DNA of 64,000 nucleotides. It comes from a virus. This document shows positions 32,292 through 41,067 of the stretch, piece by piece. Below the pieces are notes generated by a model, which was not told the origin of the DNA, searched no databases, and saw only the letters and a program-made list of their open reading frames with translations. Position 1 is the stretch's first letter. The number at the start of each line of letters is the position of its first letter. Where the stretch lies: positions 19,117-83,116 of IMG/VR virus record IMGVR_UViG_3300024496_000030. One strand, written 5' to 3'. The translations under genes and the position numbers were made by a program.

Positions 32292-32745
32292 TTTTCCCCA
32301 GTTCATATAACGGTTCAGCTGCATATGGCGGTCTGTGCCACCAAAACTTCAAGGCTTCCCAATCCACTGACCAGTCCGGGTGGTACGCCAACCACCTGGA
32401 CCATGCCTTGAATTGCTTTTCTGGATGCCGCGAGGTGCAATCCAAATACAAGCAGTCGCCAGGTTCCAGTTGCCAACGTGCTACCAATAGGTGCTTAAAG
32501 CCTTGGTTAATTGATTTGAATCCACCTTTACCTGTTAGGTGGCTGCGCATATTGCTAGCACGTTTGTTCTTTTTATTTCGGTACCAATCATTAAGTTGCC
32601 GCTTTGATTTGCTGATGGCATAAGCGACACGCCATACCCAATGATCACCAGTAAAGCAAAACTCTGGCGTTAGGAAGAGTTTGCAATACTGATCATTGAT
32701 TTTAAACGTAGTAGTGCTACGCTTGCGGCATACTTTATAGGTCAT
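32062..32745 (-). CDS. Minus-strand protein of unknown function
   Basis: A 227-aa frame from ATG 32745. Residues 1-170 look like a globular protein rich in Trp/Arg (ARWQLEPGDCLYLDCTSRHP, LKFWWHRPPY). The last 75 codons are antisense to the plus-strand gene 32013-32291 and are Gln/Asn/Glu-rich, so the true C-terminus may be less constrained. Not recognised. It forms an isolated minus-strand island. Confidence 0.55.
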   Translation of the reverse strand: MTYKVCRKRSTTTFKINDQYCKLFLTPEFCFTGDHWVWRVAYAISKSKRQLNDWYRNKKNKRASNMRSHLTGKGGFKSINQGFKHLLVARWQLEPGDCLYLDCTSRHPEKQFKAWSRWLAYHPDWSVDWEALKFWWHRPPYAAEPLYELGKIIGVVPADPLAPAVDAGYFECFLFHPHPGVLEDMLQSKVETDCQSNQAQQHYKVDNNQNEENQESQNRLPEEGDQT

Positions 32746-32748
32746 GGC

Positions 32749-33027
32749 GTGGACGATCTTATCATCGCTATCCAACAAGATCCCGAACTATGGGAGATTG
32801 TTGAGAAGCTGAAAAGTCCTGATGAAGATCTAGAAGATTTCCTGCTCAGCATAGCGCATATGCTGTCGATTGAATTCCAGGAACTTCATAAGACAGATCT
32901 TTCTGACAAACTTGCTTCCCTTTTCGGTGGTCTTCCTAACAAGTCACTGATCATGGCACCGATGCTTCTGCATATTGCACTGGATATTTTTCTGATGCGT
33001 GCCATTCCTCATCAAATGGAGGGGTGA
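32749..33027 (+). CDS. Protein of unknown function
   Basis: A 92-aa acidic helical protein, apparently from GTG 32749 (MDDLIIAIQQDPELWEIVEK). The start lies 3 nt from the oppositely directed ATG at 32745, so one or both transcripts would be nearly leaderless or start inside the other gene. A later start is possible. Not recognised. Confidence 0.5.
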   Translation: MDDLIIAIQQDPELWEIVEKLKSPDEDLEDFLLSIAHMLSIEFQELHKTDLSDKLASLFGGLPNKSLIMAPMLLHIALDIFLMRAIPHQMEG

Positions 33028-33028
33028 A

Positions 33029-33262
33029 ATGCAACGCGGTTACGTGCTCTGTAACTATGATCTCTCCCAGGTGTTGTGTTTGACACCAGGGAAAGACGGT
33101 GTGATGCTGCAAGATGTGGACAGTACAAAGGTACTCAACAAAGCAGTGTGCCTGCCGGATTTGACTGAAGCTAAAAATGTTTCACAAAGGCTTCAGAATA
33201 AAGAGATGACAGGTGACCTTGAGATTGTTAATGTGGCTCGGCTTTATAAGAAATTTTTCTAA
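33029..33262 (+). CDS. Small protein of unknown function upstream of polymerase
   Basis: A 77-aa protein from ATG 33029 (MQRGYVLCNYDLSQVLCLTP), with GGAGGGG a few bases before the ATG as a strong ribosome site. Not recognised; probably co-transcribed with the polymerase. Confidence 0.55.
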   Translation: MQRGYVLCNYDLSQVLCLTPGKDGVMLQDVDSTKVLNKAVCLPDLTEAKNVSQRLQNKEMTGDLEIVNVARLYKKFF

Positions 33263-33274
33263 GGTGATCTCCTT

Positions 33275-35122
33275 ATGAGATTGGTATTGGACCTTGAGAG
33301 CAATGGGTTGTTGCCAGTAATGGACACAATCCATTGCATTGTGCTACGTAATGTTGATACTGGTAACTTAATTAGCTGTGCAGATCAACCAGGTCATCAC
33401 AGCTTAGAAACAGCTCTTGATTTTATAAAAGAAGCAACGTTACTTGTTGGTCATAACATTATTAAGTTTGATCTACCAGCCCTGAGAAAAATATATCCAG
33501 GTTTTCAACTTAGACCTGATGTTCAGTATTACGATACGTTAGTTGTTAGCAGAGTCATGTGGCCTGAATTAGAGCCTGTTGATGCTGCTAAGTTCTCACA
33601 TATCCCACGTAAATACTTTGGGCGCCACAGCTTGGCAGCCTGGGGTGAACGCCTCGGTGTTAGTAAGATTAATTTCAAAGAAGAGAGTAAAAAAGATAAT
33701 GATGAAGTAGAAGATGTGTGGGAAAGATGGACACCTACAATGCAAACATATTGTGAAGGTGACGTAGAAGTATCGACTAGACTATATGAATATCTTTCCT
33801 GTCAAGATCTGGACTCCAGGTGTCTGGAACTAGAGCATGAGTTTGCTCTAGTCATGGCACAGCAGGAAACATTTGGGTTTCCCTTCAATGAAAAGGCAGC
33901 CTATGCGTTGGTCAACACGCTCAAAGCTCGACGCTCTGAGCTTGAAGATGAACTCCAAGCAACCTTCCCGCCAATCGAGAAGGAACGCTGGTCGGAAAAG
34001 ACTGGCAAACAACTTAAAACAGAGATTACAGTATTCAATCCTGCCTCCAGGACACAGATCTCGCAGCGTCTACGAGCTAAGTACCCTGAGATTACGTTTG
34101 AATCCACGGAGAAAGGCAAGCCAAAAGTGGATGATGATGTTCTGGAGTTTCTTGGTCAGAAATATCCAGAAGCCAAGCTCCTTGCTGAGTACCAACTCTT
34201 TAATAAAAGGCTTGGTCAAATTGCTGAAGGGAAGGAAGCATGGCTGAAGCACTGCAGGATTTATAACGATGGCCGTATTCATGGCGAAGTTATTACTAAT
34301 GCTTGCATTAGCGGCCGATGCAGCCACAAACGTCCCAACATGGCCCAAGTCCCCAGTGTTGGTCACGCTTTTGGAGCTGAGTGCAGGGCTCTGTTTTATG
34401 CTCCTGATGGTTGGCTGCTGGTTGGTGCTGATGCTTCTGGACTCGAACTCCGGGCGCTAGGTTCCTGGCTTGCTTACTTTGATGATGGTGAGTACGCCAG
34501 GCTAGTCAGCACCGAGGGTTTTGATATCCACACATACAATGCCAAACTCTTCGGGATCTACGATGGTGTTGGTGAGATCAGCAAGGCTACCCGTGATCTA
34601 TCGAAGCGGCTTATTTATTGCATCTTGTATGGTGGCGGTGCAAAAAAGACTGGATCCATTATATCTCCTGACGAAAGTGAAGATACCCAATACAAGCAGG
34701 GTAAGAAAACCATTGATACTTTCTATCGGAATCTACCTGCTATCAAGAAGCTTAAAGATCTCATCGACGAACGCATTACGCAACGCGGTTATCTTACTGG
34801 TATTGATGGCAGACGGCTACAGATTCGCTCTAAACATTCAGCCCTCAACCAGCTCCTCCAATCCACGGGCGCAATCGCGGTAAAGAAAGCAACAACAATT
34901 CTTTATAATGATTTAACTAATGAAGGATTAGTCTTTGCAAAAGACTGGGGATTTGTTGCACACGTGCATGATGAATATCAGGCTCTAGTTAAACCTGAGT
35001 ACGTTGATCTTTATACCAAGCTTGCTATTGATTCTTTCCGTAAATCCGGTGAGTACTTCCAGTTAAAATGTCCACTGACAGGTGAGGCTAGGACAGGAAG
35101 GAACTGGCAAGAGACTCACTGA
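33275..35122 (+). CDS. Family A DNA polymerase with 3'-5' exonuclease
   Basis: A 615-aa T7/PolI-like enzyme. Exonuclease motifs: LDLESNG (residues 5-11) and GHNIIKFD (about 60-67). Polymerase motifs: A, GADASGLELR (about 382-391); B, RDLSKRLIYCILYGGG (about 440-455); C, HVHDEYQ (about 561-567). No 5'-3' exonuclease domain is present. It replicates the phage genome together with the primase-helicase at 46.6 kb and the SSB-like proteins. The 3' end overlaps a convergent minus-strand gene by 7 nt. Confidence 0.95.
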   Translation: MRLVLDLESNGLLPVMDTIHCIVLRNVDTGNLISCADQPGHHSLETALDFIKEATLLVGHNIIKFDLPALRKIYPGFQLRPDVQYYDTLVVSRVMWPELEPVDAAKFSHIPRKYFGRHSLAAWGERLGVSKINFKEESKKDNDEVEDVWERWTPTMQTYCEGDVEVSTRLYEYLSCQDLDSRCLELEHEFALVMAQQETFGFPFNEKAAYALVNTLKARRSELEDELQATFPPIEKERWSEKTGKQLKTEITVFNPASRTQISQRLRAKYPEITFESTEKGKPKVDDDVLEFLGQKYPEAKLLAEYQLFNKRLGQIAEGKEAWLKHCRIYNDGRIHGEVITNACISGRCSHKRPNMAQVPSVGHAFGAECRALFYAPDGWLLVGADASGLELRALGSWLAYFDDGEYARLVSTEGFDIHTYNAKLFGIYDGVGEISKATRDLSKRLIYCILYGGGAKKTGSIISPDESEDTQYKQGKKTIDTFYRNLPAIKKLKDLIDERITQRGYLTGIDGRRLQIRSKHSALNQLLQSTGAIAVKKATTILYNDLTNEGLVFAKDWGFVAHVHDEYQALVKPEYVDLYTKLAIDSFRKSGEYFQLKCPLTGEARTGRNWQETH

Positions 35123-36069
35123 GGATTAACTTTTACGTTTCCAGCTGAATCAACATCTAAATTATACTTATAAGGTTTGCCATATCCTTGGGTTACGATG
35201 CCGCGACCAATCATGTCAGGGCTAACAGGCATGAAAAGTGGACGTTTCCAAAAACTTGTATCAGTTAGAAATCCTCCTTTATTTTTAGGTGCATAACCAA
35301 AGTTATATGTTTCATCTTTGATTGTATATTTACTATCTGTTATTGTAGGCTCTACCCAGACGCTTCCTAGTGAGTTGCGTAATTGCCACTGTTCACCAGT
35401 AGTGCCAGTATGCATAGCTTTGTATGCAGATTTTTGTTCTGATGGAGTTGCATCTCCAAAGCGTCTTTGTAAAACTGTTTCTGGCCCTACATCTCCCGAT
35501 GCATAATATAAAGGAACATAGCCTTCTTTAAGTTTTTCTCCATACCAAGGTCGTTGTCCTGGTTCACTTAAAGCGCTTTGCATGAAAGCAGGATCAGAAT
35601 ATTTTTCTTTATTTTGTTTTATATCTGCATAAAGTTGACGCCCAACTGTTTGTGGAATTTGTAAATTATCGGCACCAGTTCCAGATAAATACCGAAGGAA
35701 CATGTTGGTATTTAGATCATATTCATTTTGAATGTCCGGATTAGCTGCGTAATATTCTGATACTTTTTGTATTTCTTTTGGATTACTTAAGACCACACCA
35801 ACAGGATTGGCGCCTGCTTGTGTAATTGCTCTAAGCGCATTCAATGCCTGACCTTGACCAGCAAAACGCCCTGGTTTTCCTTGATAATCATAGCTAGCAC
35901 TTTGTCTTGCTAAACTTTCTTGACGCCGTCTAGCAAGCTCACGTTCACCTTCTTGTTTTGCGCGTGTTAGCGGGGAGGCAGTTCCACCGCCAGGAAGCCA
36001 GCCACCTAAAGCACTGTCTGCTTGGCTCCAAACTTGTCCTGCTTTTCGAAAAAAACTAGATAAAGGCAT
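35116..36069 (-). CDS. Minus-strand putative virion protein
   Basis: A 317-aa protein. N-terminus has a hydrophobic-polar mix (MPLSSFFRKAGQVWSQADSA), then an Arg/Glu-rich helix and a Tyr/Gly/Pro-rich remainder. Composition resembles the late virion proteins, and it lies on the late strand within an otherwise plus-strand region. Not recognised. Confidence 0.6.
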   Translation of the reverse strand: MPLSSFFRKAGQVWSQADSALGGWLPGGGTASPLTRAKQEGERELARRRQESLARQSASYDYQGKPGRFAGQGQALNALRAITQAGANPVGVVLSNPKEIQKVSEYYAANPDIQNEYDLNTNMFLRYLSGTGADNLQIPQTVGRQLYADIKQNKEKYSDPAFMQSALSEPGQRPWYGEKLKEGYVPLYYASGDVGPETVLQRRFGDATPSEQKSAYKAMHTGTTGEQWQLRNSLGSVWVEPTITDSKYTIKDETYNFGYAPKNKGGFLTDTSFWKRPLFMPVSPDMIGRGIVTQGYGKPYKYNLDVDSAGNVKVNPQ

Positions 36070-36179
36070 TACTTTTTCTTTCCGCCATTCTTGGCTTTAC
36101 GGGCGTTTGCATTACCGCTGTTCTGTTTAGCATTTTGCTTAGCAGTAGCAGCGGATTTTTTGTTCTTGGCCTGAGCCAT
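36069..36179 (-). CDS. Small very basic protein
   Basis: A 36-aa Lys/Ala/Asn-rich peptide (MAQAKNKKSAATAKQNAKQN, ending in GGKKK). Its stop shares one base with the ATG of the next gene (TAATG). Likely a DNA-associated head peptide, by charge only. Confidence 0.5.
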   Translation of the reverse strand: MAQAKNKKSAATAKQNAKQNSGNANARKAKNGGKKK

Positions 36180-36246
36180 TTTAATACTATCTTCTACTTG
36201 TCATTCTACGAGAAGTCAGTACAGTAGTTCCGGTGCCCACCTTCTC

Positions 36247-36423
36247 ATGGAACCCCAACGCATCAGCGCTATCAAAGCCTCCCTGTACGACATGTCCATG
36301 GAGGAACTTCAAGATATGAGTGATGATCTCAGTGCTCTCATCTCAGTCTTAATTACACGCCAGGTGGCTATCGAAGATGCCATCTTGGATCGACTCGAAG
36401 CAGCCTTTGCGAAACAGGTATGA
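36247..36423 (+). CDS. Small acidic helical protein
   Basis: A 58-aa protein (MEPQRISAIKASLYDMSMEE). Its stop overlaps the ATG of the dCMP deaminase (ATGA), so it is coupled. Not recognised. Confidence 0.5.
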   Translation: MEPQRISAIKASLYDMSMEELQDMSDDLSALISVLITRQVAIEDAILDRLEAAFAKQV

Positions 36424-36875
36424 ACCCTGAGGAGCACAAATGGCACCAGCGTTTTACCTTGCTAGCTAGGCAAGTTGCCAGCTGGAGTAAGGATCCATCC
36501 ACTCAAGTTGGTTGCGTACTGACTAACAACAAAAAGGTTTTAAGTGTTGGATATAACGGGTTTCCTAAGAACATTAGTGATGACCTAAACCGACTCATTG
36601 ATCGTGAGCAAAAGTATGAAATCACTGTTCATGCTGAGGTTAATGCAGTCACAACAGCTGCACTTCATGGTGTCAGTACTGAAGGCGCTAACGCTTACAT
36701 TACTTTCAATCCATGCTCTCGCTGTGCTGCTGTACTTATCAACGCAGGTATTAACGCCATCTATGTGGATGGCGGTGCCCAAGTCCCTGAGCGTTGGTTA
36801 GAAAACTTTATCTTGGCCAGCAAAATTCTTGCTGAAGCCGGGGTAGAGTACCACACCATTGATCCCACTTCCTAA
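36420..36875 (+). CDS. dCMP deaminase
   Basis: A 151-aa protein of normal length. Zinc site motifs: VHAEVNAV (His ligand and catalytic Glu) and NPCSRCAAVL (two Cys ligands). STQVGCVLTNNKKVLSVGYN and GFPKN fit the deoxycytidylate deaminase subfamily. It converts dCMP to dUMP, the substrate of ThyX. Confidence 0.9.
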   Translation: MNPEEHKWHQRFTLLARQVASWSKDPSTQVGCVLTNNKKVLSVGYNGFPKNISDDLNRLIDREQKYEITVHAEVNAVTTAALHGVSTEGANAYITFNPCSRCAAVLINAGINAIYVDGGAQVPERWLENFILASKILAEAGVEYHTIDPTS

Positions 36876-36877
36876 TC

Positions 36878-37627
36878 ATGAACACTCTGCTTGCTACTGG
36901 TATCTACGCCGGTGAGAAATTCATGGATAATGGTTTGCGTTTTGTGCAAATCAATCTTCCTAAAGTAGGTAATTCAGGAGCACAAGTTCCTCTGCTGGTT
37001 GTACCTAACAAAGCAGCAGGTGAAACCTTTGATGTATTCCAACCTGGTGCAACATTGTTAGTTGGCGGTCGTTTGTATCCCAATCGTCAAGACTACAAGA
37101 TGTACTTGGTTCCTAATCAAGTATTCCAAATTGCACCACCTAACTTAACTGTTAACCAGGTTAATCTTGCTGGTGGTGTTGGATTTATTCCAGAACAAAA
37201 CAAAGAAGATTTGTTTACTTTCTCGCTAATGTGCTCAGCCCCAGCGCAGCAGATCCTTGGTCACACCTGGGATGACAGCCTTGCCTTCCGCATGGAAGCC
37301 TGGGGTGATGACGCTAAGCGCATGACTGCAAACCTCCACGTGGGACGGCAGATTGCTGTCAGTGGCGTGCTCCGCTACAACACCTGGACGACACAGGATG
37401 GTCAGCAGCGTGGCATGTACCAGGTTCGCGTCAAAAGTGGTACCTATGCCTTCTTTGGTAAGAACAAGAAGAAGGAAGAGCAGAATGAACTGCGGGCCAT
37501 TAACACTGGCAATCGGTTTGAGTCGCCAGCAGCTGTCACAGCTGAGCCTTACCAGTCTGCTGTGCAACTGCCTCCTCTCCAGCAGGATGTGCCCGCTGGT
37601 GTAACAACTGATGATGTTCCTTTCTGA
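36878..37627 (+). CDS. SSB-like protein, apparently two OB folds
   Basis: A 249-aa protein. Two strand-rich segments (about 1-85 and 100-195) each resemble an OB fold; the second holds VGRQIAVSGVLRYNTWTTQ. The tail ends in TTDDVPF, like the SSB C-terminal tip that recruits replication partners. It lies among nucleotide and replication genes. A shorter SSB-like gene lies at 17.6 kb. Confidence 0.65.
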   Translation: MNTLLATGIYAGEKFMDNGLRFVQINLPKVGNSGAQVPLLVVPNKAAGETFDVFQPGATLLVGGRLYPNRQDYKMYLVPNQVFQIAPPNLTVNQVNLAGGVGFIPEQNKEDLFTFSLMCSAPAQQILGHTWDDSLAFRMEAWGDDAKRMTANLHVGRQIAVSGVLRYNTWTTQDGQQRGMYQVRVKSGTYAFFGKNKKKEEQNELRAINTGNRFESPAAVTAEPYQSAVQLPPLQQDVPAGVTTDDVPF

Positions 37628-37632
37628 TTGCC

Positions 37633-37857
37633 ATGCCTCCTCAATTTGAACTTACAGGACAGGATTGTCTTTCTTTAAGAGATGCTATTGCTTACGAGTT
37701 TTATATGGATAATGTAGTTACAACTATGGAACAATGCAAAAGTAATGATGAAGATTATGCAAAGGCACTCGCAACGCTTGCAAGAGCTTCATACATTGTT
37801 GCAGATATATTCTGGGCAGCTCGTGAACAGCAACTCAATCCATCTAGTGAATCATAA
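37633..37857 (+). CDS. Small acidic helical protein
   Basis: A 74-aa protein (MPPQFELTGQDCLSLRDAIA), helical, not recognised. Starts 5 nt after the SSB-like stop. Confidence 0.55.
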   Translation: MPPQFELTGQDCLSLRDAIAYEFYMDNVVTTMEQCKSNDEDYAKALATLARASYIVADIFWAAREQQLNPSSES

Positions 37858-37924
37858 GAAAAAGTAATACGTAACAATGAATTCAATCCATCTGCCTTAG
37901 CTAAGGTAGGGGAGGCGAAGAACC

Positions 37925-37955
37925 AAGGGTTGCGGGTCACACTGCAACCTTTTTA
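37925..37955 (+). terminator. Intrinsic terminator
   Basis: AAGGGTTGC (37925-37933) pairs with GCAACCTTT (37944-37952) with one G-U pair, and the T-run TTTTTA follows. A CCTTAGCTAAGG palindrome lies upstream at 37895-37906. Confidence 0.7.
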
Positions 37956-37956
37956 T

Positions 37957-38014
37957 CCTCAGGTCAGCGCCAGCGGAGCCAACCCGTTGTGCAGGTGCAA
38001 CTCCTGTTCTGAGG
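37957..38014 (+). promoter_or_regulatory. Structured leader of the gene at 38052
   Basis: CCTCAG (37957-37962) pairs with CTGAGG (38009-38014), enclosing a GTTG/CAAC stem and a CAGG/CCTG alternative. It begins directly after the terminator and ends 37 nt before the ATG. Probably an RNA leader. Confidence 0.4.
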
Positions 38015-38051
38015 ACCATCTAAACAAACCGACTGCTCTGAACAAACTGAA

Positions 38052-38975
38052 ATGACTTCAATTCTGAACCGCTATCTCAATACTGAGAAGTACCAGGGTG
38101 TCCTGCGTGACTTCTGCAACTGCCAGATCCTGAATGACAAGAGCCAGTGCGGCCTCTTTCTGAAGGACACTGTGCTGGCCCGTATTGGTTGGACTGGTGC
38201 TCCCGATCAATTCCCTGATGCTGAGGAGTACGAGCACACCTATAACAACGGTGACAGCAACAAAGGAATCTTCTTTAAGACTCCCCGCATGGTAGTGCTG
38301 CACTGCGGTTTCAGGAAAGATGTCACCTTTATCGAGAATTCCGAGAAGGGTGGCATCGAAGGAATCTATCCTCGTGATTCGTTTCTCTATGACGATTGGC
38401 AGGAGAAGAATCCCAACAAGCCTTCGCCCTACAAGCGTCGTCGTCTTGTTCTGATCTTCCTTGTTGATGAGAAGGGCACTCCGGTTCACAAGAAGCCGCT
38501 GCTCCTTTCCATCCACGGTGGTGCTTCCAACCTGTTTACCGATGCTTACGGCACTTTCATCGAGCAGCTGGAGTCTGCGTTTGCTGAATTTGCTGGGCTG
38601 AAAGGTGGCGCTGGCTTTGACCCCAAGCAAGCAGCTGCTGCAATCTTTACTCCCACCTTTGGTTCTCAGCTCTATGGTGAGAACAACAAGAGCTGGATTG
38701 CATTCCCCAAGCAATGGGTTGTCCCCACGGTCAAGAACATCGAGTCTTTCTTCCCTAAGGGTGAGGATGATATCGACTTCATTGAGGAAGTGTGGGAGAC
38801 TTGTCCGCCTGAGGTGTATGCCAAGTCCTTCTTCCAGCAATGTGAGAAGGAGATTGGCTACCACGCCATCAAGCCTGGCCTGGATTTCTCCCTGCCTCCT
38901 GTTGAATCCTCTGGCTCCAGTGCTCGTGTGCTGACCGGCGCACGGGATCCTGAGACCGGAGAGATCGAACTCTGA
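38052..38975 (+). CDS. Conserved-looking early protein of unknown function
   Basis: A 307-aa globular protein (MTSILNRYLNTEKYQGVLRD) with no repeats or membrane segment. The C-terminal tail is Ser/Gly-rich and acidic (ETGEIEL). It has its own terminator before and after and a structured leader, so it is a single-gene unit, perhaps highly expressed. I do not recognise the family; replication context makes a DNA-binding role possible. Confidence 0.6.
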   Translation: MTSILNRYLNTEKYQGVLRDFCNCQILNDKSQCGLFLKDTVLARIGWTGAPDQFPDAEEYEHTYNNGDSNKGIFFKTPRMVVLHCGFRKDVTFIENSEKGGIEGIYPRDSFLYDDWQEKNPNKPSPYKRRRLVLIFLVDEKGTPVHKKPLLLSIHGGASNLFTDAYGTFIEQLESAFAEFAGLKGGAGFDPKQAAAAIFTPTFGSQLYGENNKSWIAFPKQWVVPTVKNIESFFPKGEDDIDFIEEVWETCPPEVYAKSFFQQCEKEIGYHAIKPGLDFSLPPVESSGSSARVLTGARDPETGEIEL

Positions 38976-39000
38976 TCTAGACTGCTTCTGGAATGTTCAG

Positions 39001-39024
39001 CCGCTCCTTCGGGGGCGGTTTTTT
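39001..39024 (+). terminator. Intrinsic terminator
   Basis: CCGCTCC-TTCG-GGGGCGG followed by TTTTTT. The T-run overlaps the stop codon of the convergent gene at 39023. Confidence 0.85.
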
Positions 39025-39268
39025 ATTCTTCGTAGTAGGTTTTGATCACATCAGCCTCCAGGTTGGCAAGCCGTGTAATCAAACTTCTAATTACTGCTTG
39101 ACGTTGAACCGAGAGTTGCAATAGCTTCAGAGCTGCAGACTTCAGAACAATCGGATCGTCAACTGCTTCTATTTCTTTTGTCAGCTTCGTAAGCAAGAAC
39201 TCATCTTCTAATGACAGGTTAAAATCATCAGGATTGAACTTAAACTCAATCAGCTCAAAGCCAGACAT
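39023..39268 (-). CDS. Small helical protein, possibly NblA-like
   Basis: An 81-aa protein. DFNLSLEDEFLLTKLTKEIE, then LKLLQLSVQRQAVIRSLI, predicts two helices. The L-S-L-E-x-E-F opening and helix-helix layout resemble NblA, the phycobilisome-degradation adaptor, but similarity is weak and from memory. Isolated on the minus strand. Confidence 0.45.
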   Translation of the reverse strand: MSGFELIEFKFNPDDFNLSLEDEFLLTKLTKEIEAVDDPIVLKSAALKLLQLSVQRQAVIRSLITRLANLEADVIKTYYEE

Positions 39269-39358
39269 CTTGACATGGCATAATGTTTAGTCTAAGCATT
39301 AAACATGCGAAGTAAAGTTTGAGTTAGACTATCTTTATATTCTGATCCACTAGCAACT

Positions 39359-39973
39359 GTGGCAATCCCTAAAGCAGATCCCAAAAGTTTTCTAAACCGT
39401 TATATCGGTAAAAACGATCAAGAGTCTGGTAAAGAACGTAGAGAGCGCCGCCAGGAACGACGCGAAAAGAAAAGAGAGCGTCAGTACAATGCTTCTATTC
39501 CTCAGGAATATAAAGATAAGTATGGTTCTACTGCTGGATCTATGTACGAAAGGGATAAGCTTGCCCAACGTGACGTCTCTACTGCAATGACAAAGCAAGG
39601 CGTTACTCCACTAGAAATAGATCGTTATGGTAGTGATGCTTTAAATGTGGCACGTGCACGCCAGTTAAACGAGCAGAAGAAGCAGATTGCAATGGATACT
39701 CTTACTCCAGGGATGGAGGATCGTCAAAAGGCGTTAGATGAAAGCTTCCGTTTAGCACAAACCGCCGGCATTCCAGGTGCTCGTGACTCTAAGCAAGCAA
39801 CTAAGGATTTCTACACTAAAGAATTTGCTCGGTTTGGTAATAGCGCAAATGTTTTTGGTATGAAAGATCTGCTTGAAATGCGTAACCGGGGCGAAAGCGA
39901 AGGAGATATTCGCCGTATTGCTTTAACCATTGGTAGCGTTGGTCCACTTGCTCGTAAAGAGCTTGGAATTTAA
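39359..39973 (+). CDS. Putative virion protein with GTG start
   Basis: A 204-aa protein starting at GTG (MAIPKADPKSFLNRYIGKND), with a very basic stretch (residues about 25-42, RERRQERREKKRERQ) and helical remainder. Not recognised. TAGACTAT lies about 30 nt upstream, as in the next gene, which also begins AACTGTGGC. Confidence 0.6.
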   Translation: MAIPKADPKSFLNRYIGKNDQESGKERRERRQERREKKRERQYNASIPQEYKDKYGSTAGSMYERDKLAQRDVSTAMTKQGVTPLEIDRYGSDALNVARARQLNEQKKQIAMDTLTPGMEDRQKALDESFRLAQTAGIPGARDSKQATKDFYTKEFARFGNSANVFGMKDLLEMRNRGESEGDIRRIALTIGSVGPLARKELGI

Positions 39974-40021
39974 TTAACGTCTTGCTAGACTATTTTCTAT
40001 AACACATAGACTATAACAACT

Positions 40022-40828
40022 GTGGCTGATACTGCACCAACTACTCCTACCAAGTCACTGTCTCAGCAGTTCCTTGACAAATACTTGGCTGATCCTGAGA
40101 AGAACCCTTATGGTCAGTTCTACTCTCAAGCAGCTGGTAATTCAGTAGTTGGTCAGTTGCCACGTTCTTTTGAGAAGTACGGAGCATTACCTGATCCTTT
40201 AGCTCTTGCTAAACAGTTGCAAGGAGCAGGTGACTCTCGCGCTGTACTAAAAGCTTCTCAAGCTGCTGTTAATAAATTTAGTGAGCAACGTGCTGCTAAT
40301 TATGCAGCTTATGAAGAACCTTACAAAAAAGCTGAAGCATTGTTCCGCCAGCAAAGGCAAACAGGTTTTGCTACTCCAGAAGCAGAACAAGAAGCTCGTC
40401 AAGGTTTAGCTGCTGTTCGTGAAGCCACTTTCATTCCTTACTTAGCCAACCGTGGTTATCTCCAGGCTCAAGAACAGTTGACAAGAGATGCAAGTACTCT
40501 GGCTAAGCGTGAATCCAGGATGTCCCGCATCAGTGAACTGCTGTCTAGCCGTGGTGCTAGTCAAGAAATCATTGATGCAAGTTTAGATCCTTTCAAGAAA
40601 ATTCAGAAACGCCAAGAAAAACGAGCAGCTACTCGCTACGGAGCTGTTAAAGATGTTGGACAAGGTGGCACTGTTGAACTTGGTGATCGTTTAACAGCTG
40701 GAGAAAGTATTAAAGGAATGATGAACAAAGCTGTAGATGAAGCATCTGATCGCCGTTGGCGCAAACAATACCGTGATGGTAAAGCTCCTGGTCAGGGGGC
40801 TGGCTACGAATCCCGATCTAAAGCTTGA
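40022..40828 (+). CDS. Putative virion protein with GTG start
   Basis: A 268-aa helical Ala/Gln/Lys-rich protein (MADTAPTTPTKSLSQQFLDK) with basic C-terminus. The leader shares TAGACTAT and the CAACTGTGGC start context with the gene at 39359. Composition matches the late virion proteins. Not recognised. Confidence 0.6.
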   Translation: MADTAPTTPTKSLSQQFLDKYLADPEKNPYGQFYSQAAGNSVVGQLPRSFEKYGALPDPLALAKQLQGAGDSRAVLKASQAAVNKFSEQRAANYAAYEEPYKKAEALFRQQRQTGFATPEAEQEARQGLAAVREATFIPYLANRGYLQAQEQLTRDASTLAKRESRMSRISELLSSRGASQEIIDASLDPFKKIQKRQEKRAATRYGAVKDVGQGGTVELGDRLTAGESIKGMMNKAVDEASDRRWRKQYRDGKAPGQGAGYESRSKA

Positions 40829-40837
40829 CGGCAACAA

Positions 40838-40868
40838 CTGAAAACCTAGACTGGATCTGGGTTTTCAG
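40838..40868 (+). promoter_or_regulatory. Hairpin between virion-type genes
   Basis: CTGAAAACC (40838-40846) pairs perfectly with GGTTTTCAG (40860-40868). It ends 11 nt before the next ATG. No T-run follows, so a leader hairpin is more likely than a terminator. Confidence 0.5.
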
Positions 40869-40879
40869 CTCTTGCTACA

Positions 40880-41011
40880 ATGGCAAAGAAATCTTTCAGC
40901 GGCACCATTCACAAGGAGTCTGTGCCTAAACGGACTTCTATTGGCCATGGCCGGCGCAAGCGTGGCTCGTTTAAGAACAGCAAAAAGTACAGGGGGCAAG
41001 GAAAAGCATGA
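40880..41011 (+). CDS. Small basic MAKKSxSG...KYRGQG phage protein
   Basis: A 43-aa basic protein (MAKKSFSGTIHKESVPKRTS, ending in KKYRGQGKA). I recall similar small proteins from cyanophages and other marine phages; function unknown, probably virion- or DNA-associated. Confidence 0.6.
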   Translation: MAKKSFSGTIHKESVPKRTSIGHGRRKRGSFKNSKKYRGQGKA

Positions 41012-41067
41012 CCTTCTAGACCTGGAGTAAGTCTTAAAACTGCTCCTGCACACACCACCTGACCGTA

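Noticed and set aside
38058-38864. Minus-strand 268-codon frame
   Set aside because: It lies entirely opposite the 307-aa gene and has the Leu/Arg/Ser bias of an antisense shadow.
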